From Caldalkalibacillus thermarum (GTDB lineage Bacteria > Bacillota > Bacilli > Caldalkalibacillales > Caldalkalibacillaceae), in the NCBI RefSeq assembly GCF_014644735.1, contig NZ_BMKZ01000001.1, positions 144,241 to 208,240 of the forward strand: a stretch of 64,000 nt of DNA. The letters are read 5' to 3'. Positions within the stretch are counted from its first letter, which is position 1, and the number at the start of each line of letters is the position of its first letter. Of this stretch, positions 23,924 to 33,308 are shown piece after piece. Made by a program: the position numbers and the translations under genes. Below the pieces are notes generated by a model. The model worked only from the letters and a program-made list of their open reading frames with translations, ran no database searches and was not told the origin of the DNA.

Positions 23924-25150
23924 ATGAGTCAGGAACTGAATCATGAACTGAATTATGACCATGTGTTGATCCGTTATGGCGAACTCGCCCTGAAGGGCAA
24001 GAATCGCAAGCTGTTTGAAAATCAGTTGCAAGAGAATATTAGAAGTCAACTGAAAGACCTGAATGTCAAGCTGAGAAAAACACATGGCCGCCTCTATCTG
24101 GACTTGCAGGGTGAATCATTTGAAACGGTTCATGAGCGGCTTAAACATATTTTTGGCATTTCTTCCTACAGTCCTGCTTTAAAAACATCGTTGGAGTTAA
24201 AAGCAATCCAGGAGACTGCGCTGAAGGCGATTCGCTCCCACTCTCCCTTTCCGAAGACGTTTAAAGTGAGCACCAAGCGGGCTAACAAGCACTTCCCTCA
24301 TACTTCACAGGAAATGAATCACAAAGTTGGGGCCCATGTGCTGATCCATACAGACAACCTGAAAGTGGATGTGCACAAACCGGAAGTGGAGCTGATGGTG
24401 GAAATCAGGGAAGATGCGGCCTATATCATGTCCCAAAAATTTAAAGGAGCAGGCGGACTGCCGGTTGGCACCAGCGGTAAAGTGATGCTGATGCTGTCCG
24501 GTGGGATTGACAGCCCGGTAGCCGGGTATTTATGCCTGAAGCGTGGCTTGCGTTTTGAAGGCGTCCATTTTCACAGCTTCCCCTTTACCAGTGAACGGGC
24601 TAAACAAAAGGTAATTGACTTAAGCAAACAGCTGTCCCACTATGCTGGCCCGGTAACATTGCATATCGTTCCTTTTACGGAGATACAGACCGAAATTAAA
24701 AAGCATGTCCCCGACGAATACAGCATTACCATTATGCGGCGCATGATGATGCGCATCACTGAAGCTTTGGCTAAAAAGCATAAAGCGTTGGGCATTGCCA
24801 CTGGGGAAAGCGTGGGACAAGTGGCCAGCCAAACGCTGGAAAGTATGCATACCATTAACGAAGTGACGAACTATCCCGTTCTCCGTCCCCTTGTCACCAT
24901 GGATAAAGTGGAAATTATTGATATTGCCCAGAGAATAGGGACCTATGACATTTCCATCCTGCCCTATGAAGACTGCTGTACCGTGTTTCAACCCAAAAAC
25001 CCAAAGACCAAACCGGACCGGCTGGCGGCGAGCCGGCTAGAGGAACGCCTGGATGTTGAAGAGTTGGTTAAGCAGGCAGTTGAAAACACGGAAACTCTGC
25101 GTGTCACCTATGAAGAACAGGAAAAAGAGACCATTGATCATCTGTTTTAA
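23924..25150 (+). CDS. thiI: tRNA 4-thiouridine synthetase ThiI
   Basis: About 408 residues from ATG 23924 (GTG 23915 in frame overlaps the desulfurase stop). N-terminal ferredoxin-like/THUMP region (..RYGELALKGKNRKLFENQL..), then a PP-loop ATPase MLMLSGGIDSPVAGYL, and a conserved Cys in PYEDCCTVFQPKNP. No rhodanese domain, as in other Bacillus ThiI. It adenylates and thiolates U8 of tRNAs. Confidence 0.93.
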   Translation: MSQELNHELNYDHVLIRYGELALKGKNRKLFENQLQENIRSQLKDLNVKLRKTHGRLYLDLQGESFETVHERLKHIFGISSYSPALKTSLELKAIQETALKAIRSHSPFPKTFKVSTKRANKHFPHTSQEMNHKVGAHVLIHTDNLKVDVHKPEVELMVEIREDAAYIMSQKFKGAGGLPVGTSGKVMLMLSGGIDSPVAGYLCLKRGLRFEGVHFHSFPFTSERAKQKVIDLSKQLSHYAGPVTLHIVPFTEIQTEIKKHVPDEYSITIMRRMMMRITEALAKKHKALGIATGESVGQVASQTLESMHTINEVTNYPVLRPLVTMDKVEIIDIAQRIGTYDISILPYEDCCTVFQPKNPKTKPDRLAASRLEERLDVEELVKQAVENTETLRVTYEEQEKETIDHLF

Positions 25151-25178
25151 ACTCCCTTCTTTAGGAAGGGAGTTTTTT
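25151..25178 (+). terminator. rho-independent terminator after thiI
   Basis: Perfect stem ACTCCCTTC (25151-25159) / GAAGGGAGT (25165-25173) and a T run. Confidence 0.88.
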
Positions 25179-25239
25179 GTATCAACCGTATGTAAAGTTC
25201 ACATAATAACTGGTGCATTCACCAAGTGGAGGGATAGGC

Positions 25240-25851
25240 GTGAAAAGCCTGATTTTACATGTGTGGGCAGTATGGGATTGGATATATTTTCTTTTTAATC
25301 GCATGCAATACGTCTCCAAACAGGACAATTTCTTCCGTATTGTCCGCACGACTTATAAGGGACCGCCCATTCGGACCAGGGACGGGCACTGGATTCGTGC
25401 CGGTGATGACATCATCAAAATTCATTTATATAACTTCCGCATTGCCAAGGAAATCAAATCCTTTCCCTCCGAGATCGCTTTTATATTTTATTTTAAACGC
25501 TCACTGGAGTTCTCTTTATACGGATTGAGCCGGTACGTTGAAAGTTTGCCTGACCGCCACCGCATCAAAGGCATCATGGGCACCTCCATGTTTAACCGGG
25601 GAGCTGAGCGGTTGGGTTTTACCATCTGTGAGGTGGACGATACCTGGTATTACCGGCTGAAAGGATTGTTGTACAAGTTGATTTATTGGCTGATCCATCC
25701 CCAGGGCTGGGGTTATTTGAAACGACACGGTAAACGGCTGAAGTCCAAACATCTGGTCATGTCTGTAGAGGAGCTGCACCGTCTGTATCCCAACAAGGAC
25801 GGACAGCTGATGTTCGTCACTGGTCTTAATCCCACTGGTACAAAATCATAA
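25240..25851 (+). CDS. YkoP-like protein
   Basis: 203 residues from GTG 25240, with GTGGAGGG (25226-25233) upstream. Basic protein with a hydrophobic start (LHVWAVWDWIYFLFNR) and ..TYKGPPIRTRDGHWIRAGDD..IKIHLYN.., which resembles the YkoP family found beside glycosyltransferases in Bacillus. It is followed after 18 nt by a glycosyltransferase gene, so a role in membrane glycolipid or envelope synthesis is likely. Biochemical function unknown. Confidence 0.6.
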   Translation: MKSLILHVWAVWDWIYFLFNRMQYVSKQDNFFRIVRTTYKGPPIRTRDGHWIRAGDDIIKIHLYNFRIAKEIKSFPSEIAFIFYFKRSLEFSLYGLSRYVESLPDRHRIKGIMGTSMFNRGAERLGFTICEVDDTWYYRLKGLLYKLIYWLIHPQGWGYLKRHGKRLKSKHLVMSVEELHRLYPNKDGQLMFVTGLNPTGTKS

Positions 25852-25869
25852 TGGGAAGGAAAGGATCCG

Positions 25870-26973
25870 ATGAAAGTCGTCATTTTTACTGAAGTTAAAG
25901 TGGGTGAAGGACATTATCAAGCGGCGAAGGCGATCAGACATGCCCTTGGTGAACTGTCTTCGGGTCAAGTAGAGACGAGCATCGTCTGCGGGTTAAGATG
26001 TATTCATCCTGCAGTGGAGTGGATCATAGTAAAAACTTATTTTGCCCTCATTCGCTATTGTCCCTCTCTGTGGGGCTTTTTGTATACTCATATCCGCCGC
26101 ACTTCTTTCTTTCAACGGGTGGTGTTCAGCTGGAAACTGAAGCGGTGGTTGGCAAGAGAACAGCCCGATATGGTCCTCTGCACGCATTCGACTTGTATTC
26201 CCCCCCTTGCCCGGCTGAAATCAAGAGCCCCCTATTCCTTCAAGTTGGGGATGGTTTTGACCGACTATTGTTTTCATCCCTTTAGTGTCTCACCTTATGT
26301 GGACTATTACTTTGTTCCTCATCATTCAGTTAAAGAAAAGCTGGTCCGGGAATTTAACATTCATCCGCACAAAATATTTGCTTTTGGCATCCCGGTTCAT
26401 CCGGTTTATGAGGAACAAGTCAAAAGGCTCAGACCGGAAGCGGCGGACGGGACACAGTCGCTGGACAAACCGGTGCACCTGCTTATTTTAGGCGGGGCCC
26501 TGGGTATCGGCCCTATTGCTGACATTATGGACGAATTTAGAGACCGGTCCAGTCAATTCAGACTAACCATTATTTGCGGTAAAAACAGAAGCCTGTACAA
26601 CCAACTGAGCCGGTGTGCTGCTCCCCATATTCAAGTTCTGGGTTATGTCACCAATATGGCTGAATGGATGCAGAAGGCTGATGTGGTGATTTCTAAGCCT
26701 GGCGGTCTAACCGTGGCTGAAACATTGGTGTGCCGTACCCCGTTGTTTATCATCAGGCCCATACCGGGGCAGGAAGAGGGTAACCGGATGTATTTAGAGC
26801 AATATGGGCTTAGCCGGTATATTGAAAATATCGGGGATCTCCCCCGTACATTGCTTGAGTGGCTAGAGGATGAGCAAGCCCGCTTGGAATGGGAAAAGCG
26901 GGTGCAGGAACACCGTAAGGAACAGGCTGCATATCACATTGCCAAACAAGTTTTAAGTTATTTTTTTCCTTAA
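25870..26973 (+). CDS. MGDG-synthase-like diacylglycerol glycosyltransferase (UgtP/YkoN type)
   Basis: 367 residues. N-terminal MGDG-synthase domain (EVKVGEGHYQAAKAI..), central ..DMVLCTHSTCIPPLARL..VLTDYCFHPF.., and a C-terminal GT28 fold with nucleotide-sugar site (..VISKPGGLTVAETL..PIPGQEEGNRMYL..). Such enzymes glycosylate diacylglycerol at the inner membrane face. It forms a pair with the YkoP-like gene. Confidence 0.8.
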   Translation: MKVVIFTEVKVGEGHYQAAKAIRHALGELSSGQVETSIVCGLRCIHPAVEWIIVKTYFALIRYCPSLWGFLYTHIRRTSFFQRVVFSWKLKRWLAREQPDMVLCTHSTCIPPLARLKSRAPYSFKLGMVLTDYCFHPFSVSPYVDYYFVPHHSVKEKLVREFNIHPHKIFAFGIPVHPVYEEQVKRLRPEAADGTQSLDKPVHLLILGGALGIGPIADIMDEFRDRSSQFRLTIICGKNRSLYNQLSRCAAPHIQVLGYVTNMAEWMQKADVVISKPGGLTVAETLVCRTPLFIIRPIPGQEEGNRMYLEQYGLSRYIENIGDLPRTLLEWLEDEQARLEWEKRVQEHRKEQAAYHIAKQVLSYFFP

Positions 26974-27043
26974 CCCCAGCTATCCTTTGTTTTACAATGG
27001 AAGATGAAACGGAAAATTTTAATCAAGGGACGGGGGAGAACCA

Positions 27044-28147
27044 ATGGCAGATTTTGCATTGCGGCGGGAAAGAACAGCCCAGTTGCTGAAAGCTGAAGGA
27101 AAGGGGGCAGGCCTTTTACTTACTGATCCAAAAACAGTCTATTATCTGACTGGCTTTTACACCGATCCCCATGAGCGGTTTATGGGGCTTTTTTTTGATC
27201 CTGAACAGGGCTGGACATTGCTTGTGCCCCAGCTTGATTTTGAGGCCGCCCAAGCGGCAGTGGGGAATATGGTCGCCGTCTGTGGCTATGGTGATGATCA
27301 GCCAGCTGGTCAGCTGGTTAAAGATTATTTGTCACGGGCGGGATGGAATACCATCTTTGTGGAAGAGAACCATATGTCTTACGCCAGAGCCAAATGGCTG
27401 CTTGCTCAAGACGGCTTAAAGATCCACAATATTTCCCCCTTCATGGAGCAGTTGAGGATGGTAAAGGATGAAGGGGAGATTGTTTTGCTGAAAGAAGCTG
27501 CCCGTGTAACTGACCAGGTGTTGGCAGCGGCAATGAAGCAATTTAAAAGGGGCATGACAGAAAACGATCTGGTCGCTGAATTGGAGTATCAGGCCAAGAA
27601 ACACGGTGCAGCGCAGATGTCCTTTTCCACCACAGTCCTGTCAGGGAAAAAGTCAGCCCTGCCCCATGGCCATTCTGGTGCAGAGCCTATCGGACAGGGG
27701 AATCTGCTGATCGATTTTGGATTAGTGATCAACGGATATTGCTCAGATATCACTCGCACCTTTCATGTAGGTGAGTGGGACCAAAAGATGCAGCGTGTGT
27801 ATGAAATTGTCTTAACGGCCCAACAGGCGGCTTTAGAGGGGATCAAGCCGGGGATGACGCTCGCTGATGCTGACAGGCTGGCCCGTAAAGTGATTGAGCA
27901 GGCGGGTTATGGGCCCTATTTCATCCACCGCTTGGGTCATGGGATAGGACTCAATGTGCACGAGCATCCTTCCGTTGCTCCAGGAATGCAAGAACCGGTT
28001 AAACCAGGCATGGTGTTTACGGTTGAGCCTGGGATTTATCTTCATGGCCAAGGCGGTGTTCGTATTGAGGATGCGGTGGTGATCACCGAAGGGGGGGCAG
28101 CGCCGTTGACTTCCTTCCCAAAACGGCCGGAGCAAATGATTTTGTAG
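27044..28147 (+). CDS. M24-family Xaa-Pro peptidase
   Basis: 367 residues: N-terminal creatinase-like domain and a pita-bread metallopeptidase domain with LLIDFGLVINGYCSDITRTF (two Asp ligands), HRLGHGIGLNVHEHP (His) and FTVEPGIYL, ..VRIEDAVVI (Glu ligands). All five dimetal ligands are present. It cleaves X-Pro dipeptides or N-terminal X-Pro bonds in the cytosol. The gene has a good GGGGGAG ribosome site and stands alone. Confidence 0.88.
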   Translation: MADFALRRERTAQLLKAEGKGAGLLLTDPKTVYYLTGFYTDPHERFMGLFFDPEQGWTLLVPQLDFEAAQAAVGNMVAVCGYGDDQPAGQLVKDYLSRAGWNTIFVEENHMSYARAKWLLAQDGLKIHNISPFMEQLRMVKDEGEIVLLKEAARVTDQVLAAAMKQFKRGMTENDLVAELEYQAKKHGAAQMSFSTTVLSGKKSALPHGHSGAEPIGQGNLLIDFGLVINGYCSDITRTFHVGEWDQKMQRVYEIVLTAQQAALEGIKPGMTLADADRLARKVIEQAGYGPYFIHRLGHGIGLNVHEHPSVAPGMQEPVKPGMVFTVEPGIYLHGQGGVRIEDAVVITEGGAAPLTSFPKRPEQMIL

Positions 28148-28176
28148 GATTTCCATCAATTACTCATCGAATGCAT

Positions 28177-28206
28177 GCATGGTTTCACTTCCTCAGTTAC
28201 ATGCTA
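28177..28206 (+). promoter_or_regulatory. sigma-G-type promoter of the SASP gene
   Basis: GCATG (28177-28181), exactly 18 nt, CATGCTA (28200-28206), matching the forespore sigma-G pattern gnATr-N18-CATnnTA. Confidence 0.7.
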
Positions 28207-28237
28207 AGGTTACACCAGGTAGAGGAGGTGAAACCAC

Positions 28238-28456
28238 ATGGATCAAAACCAAAGAAGCCGTAACACCAACCAATTGCTTGTACCTGGCGTAGCTCAAGCT
28301 TTGGATCAGATGAAAATTGAAATCGCCCAAGAATTTGGTGTTCAACTTGGTGCTGAAACCACTTCCCGTGCTAACGGTTCTGTCGGTGGTGAAATCACCA
28401 AGCGCTTAGTGCGTCAAGCTCAGCAGCAATTAAGCGGTCAATTTCCCCAACAATAA
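28238..28456 (+). CDS. sspA: alpha/beta-type small acid-soluble spore protein
   Basis: 72 residues. Contains [14 protein letters not shown], the GPR germination-protease cleavage region, and [19 protein letters not shown], the second conserved SASP motif. It binds forespore DNA and protects it from UV and heat. RBS AGAGGAGGTG. Sigma-G promoter and terminator bracket it. The position matches B. subtilis sspA, downstream of thiI. Confidence 0.93.
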   Translation: MDQNQRSRNTNQLLVPGVAQALDQMKIEIAQEFGVQLGAETTSRANGSVGGEITKRLVRQAQQQLSGQFPQQ

Positions 28457-28481
28457 CATCTAAATAGTGATGGATCTAAAT

Positions 28482-28504
28482 GGGCCGGTTCCGCCGGCCC
28501 TTTT
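28482..28504 (+). terminator. rho-independent terminator after the SASP gene
   Basis: GGGCCGG (28482-28488) / CCGGCCC (28494-28500) followed by TTTT. Confidence 0.85.
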
Positions 28505-28555
28505 CCTGTGTACAAGCCTGAGGCGGGGTTCACATGCGGTCCCTTGTGCCAAGTA

Positions 28556-29350
28556 TCATAAAAAGCGCCGTTTGACCTTGTCCCAGAATGAATTGGATTT
28601 CATTTTTAACGTTTTGATGCGGAAATCTGCCAGTTTGACGTCCACCTGCCTGATGGCGCTAAAATTAATCGCTTCGTTGTCCATTCCGACCAGAGGGTGC
28701 TGCAAACCTTCATGGGTAATTTTAAGGGTGAGCTGCCGGTCTTCCCCTAGGATAAATGAAGATCCCAAGGTACGGAAATCATTATTGTTGATGGAGGAGA
28801 TTTCTGAGACTTGAAAGCAGGGAAGTTTAGGGTCAACCACAGCTCCGCCTACCGATTTGTTATATCCGGTACTTCCGGTTGGCGTAGCGATCACCATGCC
28901 GTCCCCACGAAAAGTTTCAAAGTATTCACCGTCGATATACACTTCCATTACAAACGTTTTTAAAATGCTGGAACGAATCGAGCATTCATTTAAGCAATAA
29001 AATGAACTGGTTTCATTTATGGTACTCTGGATAACGGGGTAACGGCGTACTTGCAGCATTTCCTTATCCATCGCTTCAAACAGATCTTCAATTTTTTTGG
29101 CGGAAAAATCGCAGTAAAAGCCAAGGTTTTCAAGATGAATACCTACATAAAGGGAATTGGTACGAAACCCCGTGTGGCGGACCGCTTGTAAAAAAGTGCC
29201 GTCGCTTCCGATACTGCAGATAATATCGGCATCGTGGTGGGTATTTAAAATGGTAAAGCCGTATGCCTGTGACCGCTCCTTAATATGCTGGGCTGCCCGT
29301 TGTGATTGATCGTCTTCCCGATAGTAAAAAAAGACTTTGCGTCGTGACAT
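28556..29350 (-). CDS. nadF: NAD kinase, NadF (YtdI) type
   Basis: 264 residues. The NAD-kinase fold has ..CSIGSDGTFLQAVRHTGF.., ..FRGDGMVIATPTGSTGYNKSVGGA.. and ..MDNEAINF... The position between sspA and sppA matches B. subtilis nadF. The usual GGDG motif reads GSDG here, an unusual substitution near the ATP site; the other catalytic motifs are kept. A second NAD kinase with normal GGDG is at 46849. Confidence 0.88.
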   Translation of the reverse strand: MSRRKVFFYYREDDQSQRAAQHIKERSQAYGFTILNTHHDADIICSIGSDGTFLQAVRHTGFRTNSLYVGIHLENLGFYCDFSAKKIEDLFEAMDKEMLQVRRYPVIQSTINETSSFYCLNECSIRSSILKTFVMEVYIDGEYFETFRGDGMVIATPTGSTGYNKSVGGAVVDPKLPCFQVSEISSINNNDFRTLGSSFILGEDRQLTLKITHEGLQHPLVGMDNEAINFSAIRQVDVKLADFRIKTLKMKSNSFWDKVKRRFL

Positions 29351-29465
29351 GGCCCTTCTCTCCTTAATGTTGTTATTTATACGCTAAGACAAACTATGGA
29401 TTTTATTTCCAACATCCGCTATAATGATGTTGTTGTGAGAAAAATCAACAGAAAGGGTTGTTGGC

Positions 29466-30428
29466 ATGAGCCGTAAGCGTTGGATTGCTTTAGGTGTTTT
29501 TGTTATATTATTTCTGTTTTATGCCTTTTTCCAAACCATTGAGGCGATGCCTGAGTTAGGAATCGGAGACCAGGAGTGGAAAGAGGAAGTCTACCAATTT
29601 GGTGGCCTGGACCGGATTGCCTTATTAGAGGTGGAAGGCGTGATCTTAGATCAGACACCGGGAGCTTTTTTTACCAGTGTCAATTATAACCATCGTCTGT
29701 TCTTAAAGCAATTAAAACATGCGTTCGAAGATAAAACGGTTGGCGCTGTGGTGATGCGGGTCAATTCACCGGGCGGCGGCATTGTGGAAAGTGATGAAAT
29801 CTTTCATACGGTGCTGAAGCTGAAGGAAGAACATGATAAGCCGTTTGTGGTGTACATGGGCAATATGGCCGCTTCTGGAGGCTACTACATTTCTGCTCCC
29901 GCAGACAAAATAGTGGCCAACCGCCACACCATTACCGGCTCCATCGGTGTCATAATCAATTCGTATAGCGTTCAGGAACTGGCCGAAAGATGGGGGATTA
30001 GAGATGAATCGGTTACCAGCGGGCCGTATAAAGATATTCTTTCCTCAATGAAAGAAATGACCGATGAGGAGCGGGCCATTCTCCAGGGGTTGGTGGATGA
30101 AGCTTATGAAAACTTTGTTGACGCCATTGTCCAGGGAAGGGGCCTGGACCGTAACAAAGTACTCCAACTGGCTGACGGACGCATATACAGTGGTCAGCAG
30201 GCCAAAGAACTGGGGCTGGTCGATGAACTTGGCTTCTTGGATGATGCCATCGACCAAGCCGCTGATTTGGCAGGGATAGAAAATCCAACAGTGATTACTT
30301 ACAAAACCGGTTGGTCGGCCTTTAACACCCTTTTTGCCCGTTTTTCGGGGGTAAATGATTGGCTCGGTGTCAGAGACATGATTTATCATCAGCCAACACC
30401 CAACTTGATGTATCTGTTAAAGTGGTAA
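29466..30428 (+). CDS. sppA: signal peptide peptidase SppA
   Basis: 320 residues. One N-terminal membrane helix (about 7-23), then an S49 peptidase domain. Nucleophile Ser137 in NMAASGGYY and general-base Lys189 in SGPYKD are spaced 52 apart, exactly as in B. subtilis SppA (147/199). It degrades cleaved signal peptides on the outer face of the membrane. TATAAT at 29420-29425 marks its promoter. Confidence 0.92.
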   Translation: MSRKRWIALGVFVILFLFYAFFQTIEAMPELGIGDQEWKEEVYQFGGLDRIALLEVEGVILDQTPGAFFTSVNYNHRLFLKQLKHAFEDKTVGAVVMRVNSPGGGIVESDEIFHTVLKLKEEHDKPFVVYMGNMAASGGYYISAPADKIVANRHTITGSIGVIINSYSVQELAERWGIRDESVTSGPYKDILSSMKEMTDEERAILQGLVDEAYENFVDAIVQGRGLDRNKVLQLADGRIYSGQQAKELGLVDELGFLDDAIDQAADLAGIENPTVITYKTGWSAFNTLFARFSGVNDWLGVRDMIYHQPTPNLMYLLKW

Positions 30429-30442
30429 GGGGGCTGATTAAC

Positions 30443-30943
30443 ATGAATCCACATATGCAAGCGTCACAGGAAGATGAGGCATTGGTGTTCCGCTTGGCTG
30501 GGTTTTGGATACGCACACTGGCCTACCTGATGGATCTTATCGTCGTTTCTGCCCTGTCATATTTGCTTGTTACGCCTTTCTTTTCCGTATTTGGCCTCGA
30601 GGTGACATGGCGGGTGTTAACCGTCACCTTCTTTTATATCGGGTTGATCGGCAGTCTCTATTTTATTGTCATGACTAAAGTGCTGGGGCAAACGCTCGGC
30701 AAAATGTTGTTCGGTTTGCGGGTGGTTAAAGCAGATGGCACGCCCTTGGACTGGGGCACCGCTATTTTCAGGGAAGGAGTGGGCCGCTTTTTAGCCCAAT
30801 ATATTTTTCATATCGGTTATATCTGGGTCGCTTTTCATCCCCGGAAGAAGGGATGGCACGATTATATCGCCGATACTTATGTAGTGTACGATAAAGAGGA
30901 AGAAAAGCGTATGCAGGTGCGGTTGGGTATCAGTGAACAATAA
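30443..30943 (+). CDS. RDD-family membrane protein (YteJ-like)
   Basis: 166 residues from ATG 30443, 14 nt after sppA. RDD domain signature FRLAGFWIRTLAYLMDLIVV, GQTLGKMLFGLRVV and a late ..HDYIADTYVV; three membrane helices. In B. subtilis the homologous gene also follows sppA and modulates it. Same operon here, ended by the terminator at 30962. Confidence 0.85.
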   Translation: MNPHMQASQEDEALVFRLAGFWIRTLAYLMDLIVVSALSYLLVTPFFSVFGLEVTWRVLTVTFFYIGLIGSLYFIVMTKVLGQTLGKMLFGLRVVKADGTPLDWGTAIFREGVGRFLAQYIFHIGYIWVAFHPRKKGWHDYIADTYVVYDKEEEKRMQVRLGISEQ

Positions 30944-30961
30944 GGGTATTAGAAAAATGCT

Positions 30962-30988
30962 GGCTGTCCCAAGAAGGACAGCCTTTTT
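30962..30988 (+). terminator. rho-independent terminator of the sppA operon
   Basis: GGCTGTCC (30962-30969) / GGACAGCC (30976-30983), then TTTTT. Confidence 0.88.
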
Positions 30989-31042
30989 AATTTTTTCTTG
31001 CTACATACAGCATCCCAAGTTGGCAGAATGACCTCTGAATTT

Positions 31043-31072
31043 GAATGTTTTTCCATGTTGACGTCCATACTG
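31043..31072 (+). promoter_or_regulatory. forespore (sigma-F/G) type promoter of the ytfI-ytfJ operon
   Basis: GAATG (31043-31047), 18 nt, CATACTG (31066-31072): one mismatch to CATnnTA. Forespore expression fits the sporulation role of ytfJ. Confidence 0.5.
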
Positions 31073-31091
31073 GAGGTAGGAGGTAACAGAG

Positions 31092-31757
31092 ATGATCTAC
31101 GTTCTCGCTGCCCTTCTGGCCCAGTGCGGTTTCATGCTCATGATATGGTTCACCCCGCTACACATCTCCATCCATTATATACGGCAGGGTCAGGATGATT
31201 TGCTTAGAACCCAGGTTAGAGCCTGGTTCGGTCTGATTAATCTTAAAAATGAATTCCAAATTGTTAAGCTGGCCAATGATTTAACGGGGATGGTCTACCA
31301 GGAGGAGATGGAAAGCCAGGACCAGCCACTGGATCAAAAAAATTTTAAGATAACACCTGGCGAGATGTTCCAACTCCATCAGCGCACTTACGGATTGATG
31401 AGGCGCATTCATGGTTTCCATCATATTATTAAATCATTCTTAAACCGAATACGATTGGTAAAACTGGAATGGTACTCTAGAATCGGTGCCGGATTTGCAG
31501 ATGAAACAGGCCTGTTAACCGGCATGATGTGGACCGTGAAGTCAACACTGGTCGGCTTGTTAAGCTCTTATTTAACTTTGCGCACTGTGCCCAGGATGCA
31601 AGTCAAACCTTCCTTTCAAGAAAAAGTATTAGAAACGGAGTTCAAATGTATGATCCGGTTTCGATTTGGACATGCTATTTTAGCAGGAATTCGAATCTTA
31701 TTAAATCTGGGAAAGAGGCGTGATGTGACATGGAAGAACACCCCATTCAAGGTTTAA
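31092..31757 (+). CDS. ytfI: DUF2953 protein (YtfI-like)
   Basis: 221 residues, AGGTAGGAGG upstream. N-terminal membrane helix (VLAALLAQCGFMLMIWF), a soluble middle part, and conserved ..LVKLEWYSRIGAGFADETGLLTGMMW.. and a late ..FGHAILAGIRILLNLGK.., the DUF2953 pattern. It overlaps the start of ytfJ by 28 nt as in other Bacillaceae. Probably involved in spore germination or formation; molecular role unknown. Confidence 0.8.
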   Translation: MIYVLAALLAQCGFMLMIWFTPLHISIHYIRQGQDDLLRTQVRAWFGLINLKNEFQIVKLANDLTGMVYQEEMESQDQPLDQKNFKITPGEMFQLHQRTYGLMRRIHGFHHIIKSFLNRIRLVKLEWYSRIGAGFADETGLLTGMMWTVKSTLVGLLSSYLTLRTVPRMQVKPSFQEKVLETEFKCMIRFRFGHAILAGIRILLNLGKRRDVTWKNTPFKV

Positions 31758-32149
31758 TGAAAACTGCGATGGAAAACCTGAAAGAAATGGTGGATGTGAA
31801 TACCATTGTCGGAGATCCTGTTGAGACGCCTGATGGCAGTGTGATCCTGCCTGTATCCAAAGTGGGGTTTGGGTTTGCTGCCGGAGGAAGTGAATTTGAT
31901 GTTGATGATCAGTCCGGTGCAGGTGGAAATGGCGGCCCGTACGGGAACAATAATAACCAGGGAAACAAACCTAAACTTCCGTTTGGCGGGGGAAGCGGTG
32001 GCGGTGTCTCCATTACCCCAGTAGCTTTCCTGGTGGTGAATGCCAGCGGGATCAAAATGGTGCATATTGATGGTCAAACTCATTTGTATGACCGGATCTT
32101 GGAATTTGCTCCCCAATTAGTCGATAAAATTCAAAACCTGATGAATTAA
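31730..32149 (+). CDS. ytfJ: GerW-family sporulation protein YtfJ
   Basis: 139 residues. Starts with HPIQGLMKTAMENLKEMVDV and has TPDGSVILPVSKVGFGFAAGGSE, a Gly/Asn-rich linker (about 62-95) and GVSITPVAFLVVNASGIKMV. This is the GerW/YtfJ family, required for normal spore germination in Bacillus. Confidence 0.9.
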   Translation: MEEHPIQGLMKTAMENLKEMVDVNTIVGDPVETPDGSVILPVSKVGFGFAAGGSEFDVDDQSGAGGNGGPYGNNNNQGNKPKLPFGGGSGGGVSITPVAFLVVNASGIKMVHIDGQTHLYDRILEFAPQLVDKIQNLMN

Positions 32150-32210
32150 AACAAGAAAAAAACATTCGATCACAAGCAGACCTCAGCAGATGAATTAGGG
32201 TTATAATAGT

Positions 32211-32241
32211 ATTGTGTTGGGTTTAAACAACTCAACACAAT
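32211..32241 (+). terminator. inverted repeat after ytfJ, probable terminator
   Basis: ATTGTGTTG (32211-32219) pairs perfectly with CAACACAAT (32233-32241), followed by TTT. Confidence 0.55.
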
Positions 32242-32303
32242 TTTCATTTCTCGCTTCGCTCTAACAGTATAGCGGGGAGGGACCAGCGAGGGGAGAGGAC
32301 ACT

Positions 32304-33308
32304 ATGAGCAAAAAAGCAAATACCGAGCTTTTGTTTGAACTTTTGGATCAGGGTTCCCAACTATTGAAACAGGCGAGGGGCAAACCCTATCTAGAGGCAC
32401 TGATTGATACAGGAGAGAGCTTTTTTCAGGGCGAGTTGGTCACTGATGCAGAAGAGGAAACAGCTGGAAAGCTGGCTGATCTTATTCACCAATTTAACAG
32501 GCATAACTTTGGACGCGAGGAAATCCGGCGAGCTTTTCAATTGGCAACGTTAAAAGGGATGAAAGAAGGCGCTCTTCCGCCTGGGGCGGGAGTAACCCCT
32601 GATGCTGTGGCCTTGTTCATGGCCCATTTGGCTAAATTGTTCTGTTCAAGGTTAGCACAGCATCCCCAGCTGGTTGTGGATTTGGCCTGCGGACCAGGCA
32701 ATCTTTTGACCTGTGTGCTCAATCATTTGCCAGGACAGCCGCAAGGCGTGGGCGTTGAGTTTGATCCGTTGCTTATCCGTCTGGCCTATATCAATGCAAA
32801 TTTGCAGGAGCATGCGATCGAATTCTTTCGCCAGGACGCTTTAAAACCCGTCTATTTCTCCCGGGTTAACCTGGTGGTTTGTGATTTGCCAGTCGGCATT
32901 TACCCTGACCGGGACAATGCCAAACGCTATGAACTTTATGCGGAGGACCAGGACAGCTATGCTCACCAATTATTTATTGAGCAAGCGATCCATGTCGCCG
33001 AAGAGGGAGCCTATTTAATATTTTTAATTCCAAACCAGTTGTTTACTGAACCTGGCGCTCCCCGTTTAAGAGAGTTAATCACTAAAGAAACCCATATTCA
33101 AGCCTTGCTCCAGTTGCCAGGCAGTTTATTTCAAAGCGGAAGCACACATAAAAGCATCTTTATTCTGCAAAAAAAAGGGGACGCTGTTCAACCTCCCCGC
33201 CAAACTTTATTAGCCAAATTACCTTCATTTACCAATAAGCAAAAATTGAGCCAGGTATGGGCACAAATTGAAGAATGGATCGAGGTGAACAAACCATGCC
33301 AAAAATAA
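32304..33308 (+). CDS. ytxK: class I methyltransferase, YtxK family
   Basis: 334 residues. N-terminal helical part, then a DNA-methyltransferase-like Rossmann core with [12 protein letters not shown] (motif I), [16 protein letters not shown] and [12 protein letters not shown] in place of the N/DPPY catalytic loop. YtxK precedes ackA in Bacillus too. No restriction partner is near; the substrate is unknown. It overlaps ackA by 13 nt. Confidence 0.85.
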   Translation: MSKKANTELLFELLDQGSQLLKQARGKPYLEALIDTGESFFQGELVTDAEEETAGKLADLIHQFNRHNFGREEIRRAFQLATLKGMKEGALPPGAGVTPDAVALFMAHLAKLFCSRLAQHPQLVVDLACGPGNLLTCVLNHLPGQPQGVGVEFDPLLIRLAYINANLQEHAIEFFRQDALKPVYFSRVNLVVCDLPVGIYPDRDNAKRYELYAEDQDSYAHQLFIEQAIHVAEEGAYLIFLIPNQLFTEPGAPRLRELITKETHIQALLQLPGSLFQSGSTHKSIFILQKKGDAVQPPRQTLLAKLPSFTNKQKLSQVWAQIEEWIEVNKPCQK

